64,000 bases of DNA from CAJBNH01 sp964447285 (lineage in GTDB: Bacteria > Myxococcota_A > UBA9042): NCBI GenBank assembly GCA_964447285.1, contig CAYURO010000024.1:9580-73579 (forward strand), given 5' to 3'. Positions 51,614-60,482 of the stretch are shown here, piece by piece (the first letter of the stretch is position 1; every line of letters begins with the position of its first letter). Under the pieces are notes generated by a model. That model did no database searches. It was not told where the DNA came from and saw only the letters and a program-made list of their open reading frames with translations. Made by a program: the position numbers and the translations under genes.

Positions 51614-53470
51614 ATGGCATCGTGTCCGCGCTGCGGTCGGAACAGTGAAGGTAAGTATCGATTCTGCTTGGGCTGCGGTGCCGCACTGCCCGCTGGCGAC
51701 GCACGCCCGGCCGTCACCCCGTCGGCGACTCCGGCGGTTGCACCTCCGGGCGGCATCCCTTCGCCGCCTTCCGGTCCGGCGCCGGAAGGGCCCAGCCGCG
51801 GCCGGACGGGCTCGTCGCTCGTCCCCGCGATCCACACGCCGCCTGCGCCTGCGCCGTCCTCGCTTCCTCCTCAAGGGCGGCCGCCCGGGGCGCCCACTTT
51901 CGGTCCCGGCTCGGCCCTGCCCCCCGCTGCTCGCGCTGCCCCTGTTCCGCCAGCGCCGCACGCCGGTCCACCATCGCCGCCGGCCGGTCCACCACCGCCG
52001 CCTGCCGGTCCACCACCGCCGCCTGCCGGTCCACCACCGCCGCCCGCCGGTCCACCGCCGCCGCCTGCCGGTCCACCACCGCCGCCCGCCGGTCCACCAC
52101 CGCCGCCTGCTGCGCCGGTTCCTCCGCCCGTCGCGCCGGTTCCTCCTCCTCCGCCGCGGACGGGGCGCGCCCCGCTGCCGCCTGGCCCTTCGTTGCGCCG
52201 CTCCAGTGCCGACGGACAGATCTCGCAGCACTCGGCGACCGTCGTGGCGCCCTCGCGCAAGCCCTTGCCGACCGTACCGCCGGTCGCTGCCCCGGCCGCC
52301 TCGGCTCCGCCACCCCCGCCACCACCTCCGCCGCCGCCACCACCACCTCCGCCGCCGCCGCCACCACGTACAGCGGCGACAGAGGCATTCGGGGCGGACA
52401 GCCCGACCGATGCGCTGCGTAGCCTGCCGGCAGGGCCTCCTGCGCCGGTGGCTGGCCCCAAGGGTCCGGCAGCCATGGACATGGATGGCGGCACTTTCCG
52501 CCGTCCGGCGCCCGCTCCCCACCACCCGACCTCAGGGCACCACCCGACCTCAGGACACCACGTTGTCGCGACGTCGCTCACGCCGTCCCAGACGCGGGCC
52601 GCAGCCACGCCGTCGCAGCCCCCGCTGGTTCGCACGATTCCTCCATCTGCCGCCTATGTTCAGCGTCCGCACACGCCGACTGAGCCCGCCCCAGCGATCG
52701 AGCCCCACTGCCCCAAGTGCGGTGGCCCGCTTCCGGACACCCTCCTGTTTTGCGGGACCTGCGGTGAGCACAACCCCCTTGGGGCTCCTGTGCCTGCCGC
52801 GCCTGTCGCCTTGGGCGAGCGAATGGGCACCCTTGCACTGATCGACGAGAACGGCGCCGAGTCGATGAAATTCCCGTTGCATGTCGGGGAGAATCGGATC
52901 GGCAGCGGCCCTTCGGCCACCGTGCGTTTTGCCGACGACGGCTTTCTGGCTCCTGAGCACTGCATCCTTGAGGTCCATCGCGAGAGCTTCCGGCTGCGGC
53001 CGTTGGAGCGGGCGAACGGCACTTTCCTGCGGATCACGGCCCCGGTCGAGTTGCGGCACGGCGACGTCTTGCGCGTCGGTCAGGAGGTGCTGCGTTTCGA
53101 GCGGTTGGATCAGCTGCGGCCTGAAGTTGGACCGGACGGCAACGCCGAAGTGGTCGGTTGGCCCGTGCCGCGCGGAGCATGGGGCCGACTTTGTCAGATT
53201 GGCTTGCAGCGACAGGTCGCGAATGCTTATCTTCTTGCGAGTCCGGACGTGTTCTTGGGGCGCGAGAGAGGCGATATTCTGTTCCCGAAAGACGGCTTCG
53301 TCTCGGGGTCACACTCCGTCCTGTCTGAACGCAACGGACGGGTCTTCCTGAAGGATCTGGGCAGCTCCAACGGAACGTTCCTGCGGATTCAACAAGATAC
53401 GCCGCTGCGCAACGGCGATCTCTTCTTGCTCGGACGCAACCTCCTGCGCGTGCACAAGGGTACAGCATGA
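51614..53470 (+). CDS. Zinc-ribbon, Pro-rich, double FHA-domain protein
   Basis: A 618-residue signalling protein. It starts with a zinc ribbon (CPRCGRNSEGKYRFCLGCG), followed by a Pro-rich linker of more than 200 residues containing a tandem GPPPPPA repeat. A second zinc ribbon (CPKCGGPLPDTLLFCGTCG) precedes two FHA domains. FHA 1 is weak (IGSGPSATVRFADDGFLAPE). FHA 2 is canonical: FLGRERGDILF, GSHSVLSE and DLGSSNGTFLRI, the Ser/His/Asn set that binds phospho-Thr peptides. Such proteins read Ser/Thr kinase output, and candidate kinases are at 9933 and 15457. The stop overlaps the PilZ start (ATGA at 53467-53470). Confidence 0.82.
   Translation: MASCPRCGRNSEGKYRFCLGCGAALPAGDARPAVTPSATPAVAPPGGIPSPPSGPAPEGPSRGRTGSSLVPAIHTPPAPAPSSLPPQGRPPGAPTFGPGSALPPAARAAPVPPAPHAGPPSPPAGPPPPPAGPPPPPAGPPPPPAGPPPPPAGPPPPPAGPPPPPAAPVPPPVAPVPPPPPRTGRAPLPPGPSLRRSSADGQISQHSATVVAPSRKPLPTVPPVAAPAASAPPPPPPPPPPPPPPPPPPPPRTAATEAFGADSPTDALRSLPAGPPAPVAGPKGPAAMDMDGGTFRRPAPAPHHPTSGHHPTSGHHVVATSLTPSQTRAAATPSQPPLVRTIPPSAAYVQRPHTPTEPAPAIEPHCPKCGGPLPDTLLFCGTCGEHNPLGAPVPAAPVALGERMGTLALIDENGAESMKFPLHVGENRIGSGPSATVRFADDGFLAPEHCILEVHRESFRLRPLERANGTFLRITAPVELRHGDVLRVGQEVLRFERLDQLRPEVGPDGNAEVVGWPVPRGAWGRLCQIGLQRQVANAYLLASPDVFLGRERGDILFPKDGFVSGSHSVLSERNGRVFLKDLGSSNGTFLRIQQDTPLRNGDLFLLGRNLLRVHKGTA
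51965..52111 (+). repeat. Seven tandem 21-bp repeats encoding GPPPPPA
   Basis: Seven head-to-tail copies of a 21-base unit starting ggtcca (at 51965, 51986, 52007, 52028, 52049, 52070 and 52091) code for the 7-residue unit Gly-(Pro)5-Ala, with few substitutions. It is a slippage-prone tract within the linker of the FHA protein. In-frame copy-number change would alter only linker length. Confidence 0.85.
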
Positions 53471-53874
53471 CTTCCAGGCAAGGCGGCCGCGGCCACGACC
53501 ACCAGGCGGCCCCACCGAGCGCCAAGGATCGGCGTGACACATTGCGGCTGCGGTACGACATCCAAGTTGGTGTCACCTCGTCGCACCGTCTGTTTGTCGG
53601 GCTGTCGTCCAACATCTCCGCGGGTGGCCTCTTTATCGCGACCGAGGAGGACCTGCACAAGGGCGACATGATCGACGTGCGCTTCTCCGTGCCGGGCTCG
53701 CCGCATGTGTTCGAGAAGAAGGCGACAGTTCAGTGGACGCGGCCGATGGACGCCGATGCCGAGCATCGCACCCACGTCGGTGCGGGCGTGAAGCTGATGG
53801 ACCTGTCGGAAGAGGAGCAACGGATCCTCAACGCGTTCCTGAAGGTCCACGACCCGATCTTCTTTGACGTGTGA
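53467..53874 (+). CDS. PilZ-domain protein
   Basis: A 135-residue protein with a PilZ domain. Visible motifs are RRDTLRLRYDIQV (the RxxxR-type c-di-GMP site) and LSSNISAGGLFIATE (the (D/N)xSxxG site). It probably binds cyclic di-GMP. The ATG overlaps the FHA gene stop by four bases, so the pair is translated together. This links phospho-threonine reading to c-di-GMP reading in one unit. Confidence 0.88.
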   Translation: MTSRQGGRGHDHQAAPPSAKDRRDTLRLRYDIQVGVTSSHRLFVGLSSNISAGGLFIATEEDLHKGDMIDVRFSVPGSPHVFEKKATVQWTRPMDADAEHRTHVGAGVKLMDLSEEEQRILNAFLKVHDPIFFDV

Positions 53875-53898
53875 CCGGGAGCGGTCGGACCCTGACGC

Positions 53899-54699
53899 TC
53901 AGGCGTCGGTCTGAGTCGCCTCGCGCTTGACGGCCGCCCACATCCGGGGTCCCAGGTACGTGAAGCCGACGGCGAGATAGGCGGTCAGCAGCACCGTCAC
54001 CACCCAGAAACCCTTCTGCAGCGGCACCACCCCGTAAATGGCGATGGCGGCGGTGATCTGCGCGACGCGCCACCCCAGTCGCTTGCTCATCTTCAGCTTG
54101 GGCAGCGGCAGGTTGCACACCATCAACAGGCCGTTGATCAGCAACATGACGGGCAGCCACGCATAGAACGCCGGCCAGCTTCGGAGCAAGCCGCACTCGA
54201 GCGACGCCAGAAAGCCGCTGGCCAGCAAGCCGCCCGACAGCGTCGACGGCAACCCCAGGAATAGATAGGGACCCAGCGCGGCCGTCATGACGTTGAAGCG
54301 CGCGAGTCGCACGGCGGTCAGCACTGCGTAGGCCAGCGCGAGCCCTGCGGCGACGTGATCTGCGGGAAGGCCGAGCAGCGTCTGCCCGTGTCCCCAGACC
54401 TGAGGCGCCATCGTCGTTGCGACGGTGTACACCAATGCGGCGGGGGCGGCGCCGAACGCCACCGAGTCGGCAAAAGAGTCGAATTGCACACCGAATTCTG
54501 AGGACCCCTTGATTGCCCGCGCGAGGCTGCCGTCCAGCTTGTCGAGCAGCATCGAGATGAGGACGAACCACGCGGCGTTGTAGACGTTGGGCTCGCCCGT
54601 CAGCGACTGGTGGATCGAGGCCAGCCCGAATGCCATCGCCGTGGCCGTGATGGCGTTGGGGGGAATCGTACGCAGCGGGATCGGGTCGAAGAGCTTCAC
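53899..54699 (-). CDS. pssA: CDP-diacylglycerol-serine O-phosphatidyltransferase-type CDP-alcohol phosphatidyltransferase
   Basis: A 266-residue membrane enzyme. The CDP-alcohol motif is complete: DKLDGSLARAIKGSSEFGVQ then FDSFADSVAFG (D-G-x2-A-R-x8-G-x3-D-x3-D). Multiple membrane helices surround it. The most likely activity is phosphatidylserine formation, because proteins of this length and with the NVYNAAWFVLISMLLDKLDG arrangement are usually PssA. Phosphatidylglycerol or inositol enzymes cannot be fully excluded. The start is GTG at 54699 (54697-54699 read on the minus strand). Confidence 0.8.
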   Translation of the reverse strand: MKLFDPIPLRTIPPNAITATAMAFGLASIHQSLTGEPNVYNAAWFVLISMLLDKLDGSLARAIKGSSEFGVQFDSFADSVAFGAAPAALVYTVATTMAPQVWGHGQTLLGLPADHVAAGLALAYAVLTAVRLARFNVMTAALGPYLFLGLPSTLSGGLLASGFLASLECGLLRSWPAFYAWLPVMLLINGLLMVCNLPLPKLKMSKRLGWRVAQITAAIAIYGVVPLQKGFWVVTVLLTAYLAVGFTYLGPRMWAAVKREATQTDA

Positions 54700-54820
54700 G
54701 GCAGCCTTGGCGGAAGTCGTCCGGCGGATCGCGGGGGGAAGGACTTCCCCCTAGCCGACGGCCATCCTAGCGCCGTTTTCGGTGCCCGTCGATCCGCGGC
54801 CATCTGGCGAGCTGAAAGGC

Positions 54821-57800
54821 CTACGGAGCGGCCGTCGCGGCGCCGGGAACCCGGAGCAGCGCCTTCAGGACCCGTCGGGCGCGTCCGGCCGTCGAGGGGG
54901 CTTCGGCTTGGACCAGCCCTTGCACGGCAGCTTCGCGGGCCTCGTCAGGCAGCGACATCGCGAGCAGCATCTCGGCCAGCCGGATCATGGGCACACCTGC
55001 GCCGCCGTCGGGCTCTGCGGGCGAAAACAAGTCGCGGTCAGCCCGGGGCTCGAAAGACAGCGGCGGCGGGGTGATCGACGCGGCAGCTGCCTTGCGCTGC
55101 AGCGCAAGCGCTTCGGGACGCCGCCCCGCCGCCCATAGCGCAGCGGCCAGGGTGTCGAGCGAGGCCTGGGCGCTGCCAGACGCGGGACAGGTCGCGATTG
55201 GCGATGCGAATTCCAGAACCTTCTGGGGGGCTTGCCCGGCCAGCAATCGTGCGTAGGCGAGGTTGTTGCGATGGCCCATGCCGGTGGGGTCATGCTGCCA
55301 GTCGCGCTCGAATGCCGCGGCCGCCAGTTCGCCCAGCCCAAGCACCGCCAAGGCGTCCATCGCGCGTTGTGTCACCAGATCGCGGGCGGCCGGAGTGGAC
55401 GCGCCCTGCAGAAGGTCACGTGCAAGTTGAGTCAGTGCCGTTGCCGCTTCTCCGTCCACCGCCCACACTCGCCCAGCCGCCGCTCCCAGCAGTCGAGCTT
55501 GGTCGCGGATCGGGGCCAGTGCCGCGCGGCGCATCAGCTCTTGCGCACCTGCCGGGTCGACCTTCAGCGCCACGGCAAGGGCCAGATCGCCGAGCTCGCG
55601 GTCCTCGATGACCTCGAGCGGCCGGTCGCGCAGGCAGGCCGCCAGCGTTCCCGTCTTGCGCAACCACAGGCTGGGGCAGGCGAGTACGGCGGCAGGTGCG
55701 CGCGCGTCGGCGGCACGCTGCAAGGCGCGCTGGGCAAGCGGTGCGTCCTCGAAGGCCACCGCCTCGTTCAGCAGCAGCAGCCACACACGCCACGCTTCGT
55801 CCTCGCGCCCCGCAATTGTCGCGGCAAGGTTCTCAGCCAATACAGGGTCAGCCGCCACCGCGAGTCCGAGGGCGGCAAACCCCTCACGCCGCGTCAGCTT
55901 TGTGGCGTCCTTGCGCAGCTGGGGCAGGGCGGCGGGGTGATAGCCGGCGGCCAGCGACTCCAGATCAGCCCCGTCGGCCACTACGGCACCCAGATCCTCA
56001 GGCATCAGACCTGGTTGCGTCTCGCGCAGGGCGGCTGTCAATTGGCGGGCGAGGTCGAAGCGGCCGGCACCCAGCAGGTCGGCATACGCGACTTGGAGCA
56101 CCCCTTCGCGGTTGCGTTGGCCGCGGAGCATCTGCATCGCCGCGGCAACGGCGCCTTCCGGCGGTGCACCGGGTGCGCGGGCGGCCACGAAGCGCGCGAG
56201 CAACCCCGCGCCGATGTTGTCGCCGGGCAGTTCAGGGAAGCGGATTTCGCCGGATGCGGGCCGAGACCAAACGGCGAGGTTGGGGTGACCCTGCATCACG
56301 AGCTCAGCATCCAGCAGCGAAGCAGAGTCGACGCCGTGCGAAAGCTGAAGCCAAACGGGAACTTGGGATCGTCCGGTGGTGCTGCCGGGTGTATCCAGTG
56401 CGACCAGAACGGCCGCCACGGCACCGATGGCTCCGTGGGGGAGGGCGCGCAGCGACAGGACTGTGCCGTAGGGCCCTTCGCGCGGGTCGGCAGGGGGCAG
56501 GACGGCCTTCTCAGGCACCGCAAGCGGTGACTTTCCCAAGAGGCGCACGGCGGCCTCAGCCTTGCCCCGCTGCGACCAGCGCAACGCAAGCGCGACGCGC
56601 AGTTCCGGACGGCGGGCTGGCAGGTCCTGCAGCGCCTGACGCAAGGGCGCAAGGCGCACGTCGTCGATGGGCGGAGGCGTGGCGGCCAGCACCGTGTCGG
56701 CAAATGCAAGGAGCCAGGACTCGGTGCGCAGGCTGTTGCCTTCCTCCGCGAACCAACGCAGCAGCTCGGGACCGCCGCCCAGGCGCAGGGTCTCGTCAGC
56801 CAACAGTTCGAAGTCGTCGCGGTCAAAGGTCGGCAAGGCGCGGCCGGCCTGTTGCAGCGCGCGCACCGCGCCAGTGACGTCGCCCCCCAGCAGGTGGTGG
56901 AGCACCAGCAGTCGCCGCAACATCGCGGACTCAGGGGCCTGATCGACCCACTCTTGCAGCCACGACGTCGCTACCGCGGCCTCACCTGCGTCGGTCAAGC
57001 CGTGTACGATGCAGATCAGCTGTGCGCCGCGAAGGTCCATGCCGTCCTGCCGCGGCACCGACGAGCGGTCATCCCTCCAGTCTCCCGCCTTGGCCTCAAG
57101 CACCAAACCCGCTTGGGAACGCTGCAATAGGTCCAGTCCCTGCGACCGCTTGCCCGCCCTTAGCGCCAGATGCCCCTCGACACAGGTCCGCAGCGTGTCA
57201 CTCGACCGGCCCGGCATTGCGACCAGCGCAAATGCCTGCTGGACCAGACCCGTTCGCGACAGCTCCAGCGCCGCCTCAGTTTGCGCATCGGCTGAGTTCG
57301 TGGCCCTGCCTGTGTACAACCTGGCAAGACCCAGAGCTTCCTCCGCCGAGGCCGGATCGCGCCGCAGCTCCAGCGCCAAACGCAGCGCAAACTGCCGATC
57401 CTTGCCTGCGCCCGCCGCATCCGGGGCGGCGATCACGTCTTCTGCGACCTCACGTGCCTCGCGCACCGCACCCACGTCGCTCAGCCACCCCGCCGCCTGT
57501 GCCGACGCTTGATCACCGCGCGTCAGCAGCCGCCGCACGCCCGTGACCACCGGATCGCGGTCGCCCAGACGCGTGGCGAGCTCGATGCGGAACCGCTCGA
57601 TGTCACGTCCGGCGTCAGGGACAGCCAGCACCGCATCGCGCAACAGCTTCTGCTGGCCCGACCGGCGCGCTGCCTTGTCGAGCTCGCGCAGGTTGTCCGG
57701 ACTCGGTCCCTGACGGACCACCGCCTGGATCTGCTCCGAGAGCCCCTCAGTCCGCCCTTGCATCAGCGCGATGCCGACCAACCGCACCCGCAAGTCGGTG

Positions 57801-60358
57801 TCGGCGGGCTCCAGCTGTGCAGCGCTTTGGTAGAAGCCGGCGGCCTGTTCGAGTGCGCCAAACTCCTCGCACAGCAAGCCGGCGCGCGCGAAGGCCCGGG
57901 GCTGGCGACCGCGCAGGATCCCGGTCATACGCCGTAATACTAGATTGGCGTCCGTCGGTCGGCCAGCCGCCAGAAGTGCCCGTCCCCACTCGTACAACGT
58001 GTTCTCGGGCATCGGCCGCAGCTGATCCAGCTCCTGGAACACCGTGACGCCCAAGCTGGCAAAGCCGTTGAGGGTCAACTCGCGCGCGCCAAGCTCCAGA
58101 CGATTCGGGTCCGGCGGAGTCACACGCAGCCCCGCGACCAGCGCCTTGGCCGCGTTCTCATCCTGCAGCTGCCGCGCACAGTCGATGCCCAGTGTGATCG
58201 CCGCTCGCACACCTGCGACGTCCGGGTCGGCCAGCAGTCGGGGCGCGAGTTCCAGCACTGCCCCGCAAAGTCCTTGATTCGCGGCCAGTTCCAGCGCCGG
58301 TCGCAGTTGCCGCGCGGGCAGGTCGGGCATGTGGGCCAGGTCCGCCAGCCGACGCGCTGCTTCGGCGGCTCGGTCCAGCGCCAACAGGGCCTGAGCCTCC
58401 ACAAGTCTGCGCGGCAACACCTGATTCGGGTCGGCCGTGTCGGCCTGCTCGGCCAGCAACTCGAGCACCAGGTCCGCCGCGCCCATCGTCGCCATCACGC
58501 TGAGCACGGGCAGGCGCACGTCGTCGCCGTACCGTTGTCTTGCCCGCTCGGCATGGCGGCGACCCAGCAGGGCGTGCTCGCTCGCCAGCAATCGGTCCGC
58601 GATGCCCCATGCAAGGCCGGCGTCGTCGATCTCCTCCGTCTCGCCGTTGCCCAGCCAGCGGGCCAGCATCGTGCCTGGGCGAGCCAGCAACTTCTCCAGC
58701 ACCAGTCGTGGGTTCCAGTCCAGACCCTGAGCGTTCGCGGCCGTGCGGGCGCGGCTGTCTAGGTCCAGAAACTCCTGGTCCGCGCTGTCCTGCAGGGCTC
58801 GCAGGGACAACTCGCGCAGCATCTTTGGCTCGGCGACACCCGTCGCAGCGTACATGCGCAGCACCGCCGTCCAGACGTCGGTCCAGGTCGACCGCTCCTC
58901 CAGCTGTCGGGCAAGCCAGCGCCGCGCGGACTCCTGGTCCGGCTCGCCCTCGTCGGAGTCGGCAGGCTGCGCGCTCGACAGCAACCGCGCGTAATGCAAT
59001 ACGATCTGGACCGCCGCAGCGCCCGGAGCCTTGGCCACCATCTCCTGCTCAGCGCGCAAACGGGCCGCCGTTCGCTGGCCCGCCCCGGGGCTCTCCGATG
59101 CTGCGACCAAATAGCGCCGCGCCTCGTCGGGAGCCCGCTTGCGCCACAGCTCAGCCAACAGCAGCCCAACTTGCGACCGGTCTGCTGCGGTCTCGAACGC
59201 CTGTTGCCCCAAAGCCCTGCCATCTGCGACTTTGCCCTCGTCCAGGGCCAGCTCGGCCTGGAACGCCATCACCACTCCGTCGCGCTGCGTCGCCAGTTCC
59301 TGCACGTACGGCCGCGCCAGGTCCGTCAGACGCCCCAGCAACAGACCCCGCACCAGCGCGACTCGACCGCGCCGGGTCGTGAAGCCAGACGCCTTGTCGT
59401 CCGCGAGCTTCTGCAGCCCGACCCGATCGTCCGTCCGCCCCAGCGCCACCGCATACCGCACCCACACGTCCTCGTCGGCATCGGTCAGGGTCGTCGCCGC
59501 TGCCAGCAGCCGGGCCGACAGGGTCCGATCCACCGCCACGTCCGGCACCGCGGCAAGCTTCGTCCAAACGCGCGACGGCAGGTTTGCTTGGGTCAGACGG
59601 TCGAGCCACACAGCGGTTGCGTCGTGTCCGGGCACCCGCCGCAGCAGTTCCAGCAGCGTCACCCACAGCTCGGCGTCCTGGGGAGTAGTTCGGAGTCCTT
59701 CGGTGAGAATGGTCACGCCCAGCAGGGCCTTTCCTGCCTTGCCCAGCGTGTTCGACAGCTCGCGCAGCCACCGCGATCGCGGAACAGTCCCCGTGACCGG
59801 GGGGGCCAGCACGGAGACATGGTCGCGCCACTCTTTCGACTCGGCCGCCGTCGCCAACAGCGCCTGCCCCGCCACCCGGCACGCCTGCCCCGTCGCACAA
59901 CCATTGGGAAGCACGCGAATCAGCAGACGAATCGCTAGCGTGGGCCGTTGAACCGCGATGCCTTCCCGTACGGCGCGCAGGCTCGCATCCATGGCCGTCG
60001 CCTGTGAGGGTTCGCCGGTCATCGTCCGCGAGGCCAGGGCCCGTTCCGCGCTGTCGGCCGCTTCCGCTTGGTCCAGCTGCCAAAGTGCGACGACCTCCAG
60101 CGCTTGCAGATCAGGCGTCAGGACCCCCTGCGCGCGGGCGCGGTTGGCCACCGAGACCACCTCAGCATGGCGGTGTGCGCGGTGGTGCCGGTGGGCGTCG
60201 GCCAGGGCCTGCGTGGCCGTCATCGGCGGGCCATCGGCGCGGGACTGGGTCCCCCCGCATGTGGTCAGCAGCATCAGCGTCAACGCTGGCAGCAGGGCAC
60301 GCAACAGGCCCATCGGGAGGGGAGGCAGAGGCGGGCGAGGGTAGGATGGACGGGTCAT
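54821..60358 (-). CDS. Giant TPR-like lipoprotein of about 1845 residues
   Basis: The largest gene here. The N-terminus MTRPSYPRPPLPPLPMGLLR continues to a hydrophobic run ending in LLTTC (Cys34), a plausible lipobox. The rest is a continuous array of degenerate helix-turn-helix units (EARRYLVAASESPGAGQR, LVEAQALLALDRAAEAARRL, AAGFYQSAAQLEPADTDLRV), strongly suggesting TPR-like solenoids. No catalytic residues or other domain was recognised. The residue after Cys is Gly, so outer-membrane placement is likely. The ATG at 60358 has GAGG upstream, and an ATG at 60313 is the alternative. It is downstream of kamA on the same strand. Confidence 0.7.
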   Translation of the reverse strand: MTRPSYPRPPLPPLPMGLLRALLPALTLMLLTTCGGTQSRADGPPMTATQALADAHRHHRAHRHAEVVSVANRARAQGVLTPDLQALEVVALWQLDQAEAADSAERALASRTMTGEPSQATAMDASLRAVREGIAVQRPTLAIRLLIRVLPNGCATGQACRVAGQALLATAAESKEWRDHVSVLAPPVTGTVPRSRWLRELSNTLGKAGKALLGVTILTEGLRTTPQDAELWVTLLELLRRVPGHDATAVWLDRLTQANLPSRVWTKLAAVPDVAVDRTLSARLLAAATTLTDADEDVWVRYAVALGRTDDRVGLQKLADDKASGFTTRRGRVALVRGLLLGRLTDLARPYVQELATQRDGVVMAFQAELALDEGKVADGRALGQQAFETAADRSQVGLLLAELWRKRAPDEARRYLVAASESPGAGQRTAARLRAEQEMVAKAPGAAAVQIVLHYARLLSSAQPADSDEGEPDQESARRWLARQLEERSTWTDVWTAVLRMYAATGVAEPKMLRELSLRALQDSADQEFLDLDSRARTAANAQGLDWNPRLVLEKLLARPGTMLARWLGNGETEEIDDAGLAWGIADRLLASEHALLGRRHAERARQRYGDDVRLPVLSVMATMGAADLVLELLAEQADTADPNQVLPRRLVEAQALLALDRAAEAARRLADLAHMPDLPARQLRPALELAANQGLCGAVLELAPRLLADPDVAGVRAAITLGIDCARQLQDENAAKALVAGLRVTPPDPNRLELGARELTLNGFASLGVTVFQELDQLRPMPENTLYEWGRALLAAGRPTDANLVLRRMTGILRGRQPRAFARAGLLCEEFGALEQAAGFYQSAAQLEPADTDLRVRLVGIALMQGRTEGLSEQIQAVVRQGPSPDNLRELDKAARRSGQQKLLRDAVLAVPDAGRDIERFRIELATRLGDRDPVVTGVRRLLTRGDQASAQAAGWLSDVGAVREAREVAEDVIAAPDAAGAGKDRQFALRLALELRRDPASAEEALGLARLYTGRATNSADAQTEAALELSRTGLVQQAFALVAMPGRSSDTLRTCVEGHLALRAGKRSQGLDLLQRSQAGLVLEAKAGDWRDDRSSVPRQDGMDLRGAQLICIVHGLTDAGEAAVATSWLQEWVDQAPESAMLRRLLVLHHLLGGDVTGAVRALQQAGRALPTFDRDDFELLADETLRLGGGPELLRWFAEEGNSLRTESWLLAFADTVLAATPPPIDDVRLAPLRQALQDLPARRPELRVALALRWSQRGKAEAAVRLLGKSPLAVPEKAVLPPADPREGPYGTVLSLRALPHGAIGAVAAVLVALDTPGSTTGRSQVPVWLQLSHGVDSASLLDAELVMQGHPNLAVWSRPASGEIRFPELPGDNIGAGLLARFVAARAPGAPPEGAVAAAMQMLRGQRNREGVLQVAYADLLGAGRFDLARQLTAALRETQPGLMPEDLGAVVADGADLESLAAGYHPAALPQLRKDATKLTRREGFAALGLAVAADPVLAENLAATIAGREDEAWRVWLLLLNEAVAFEDAPLAQRALQRAADARAPAAVLACPSLWLRKTGTLAACLRDRPLEVIEDRELGDLALAVALKVDPAGAQELMRRAALAPIRDQARLLGAAAGRVWAVDGEAATALTQLARDLLQGASTPAARDLVTQRAMDALAVLGLGELAAAAFERDWQHDPTGMGHRNNLAYARLLAGQAPQKVLEFASPIATCPASGSAQASLDTLAAALWAAGRRPEALALQRKAAAASITPPPLSFEPRADRDLFSPAEPDGGAGVPMIRLAEMLLAMSLPDEAREAAVQGLVQAEAPSTAGRARRVLKALLRVPGAATAAP

Positions 60359-60482
60359 CGCAGCAGCCTCGGGCCGGTCGGGCCCATCGGGAACGGTGCG
60401 GGGTGTCGCGCGTCGGGCGGATAAGGCCAAGGACGGCACAGCATGGCGACCGCAGGCGCAGGCGGCAAGTCCGGAACAGGGC

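Noticed and set aside
51965..52111. Tandem 21-bp repeats considered as a CRISPR array
   Set aside because: Copies are head-to-tail with no spacers and in frame within a coding sequence.
51714..52635. Gly-rich and Arg-rich minus-strand frames opposite the FHA gene
   Set aside because: They are the reverse of the Pro-rich linker and its 21-bp repeats, so the composition is an artefact.
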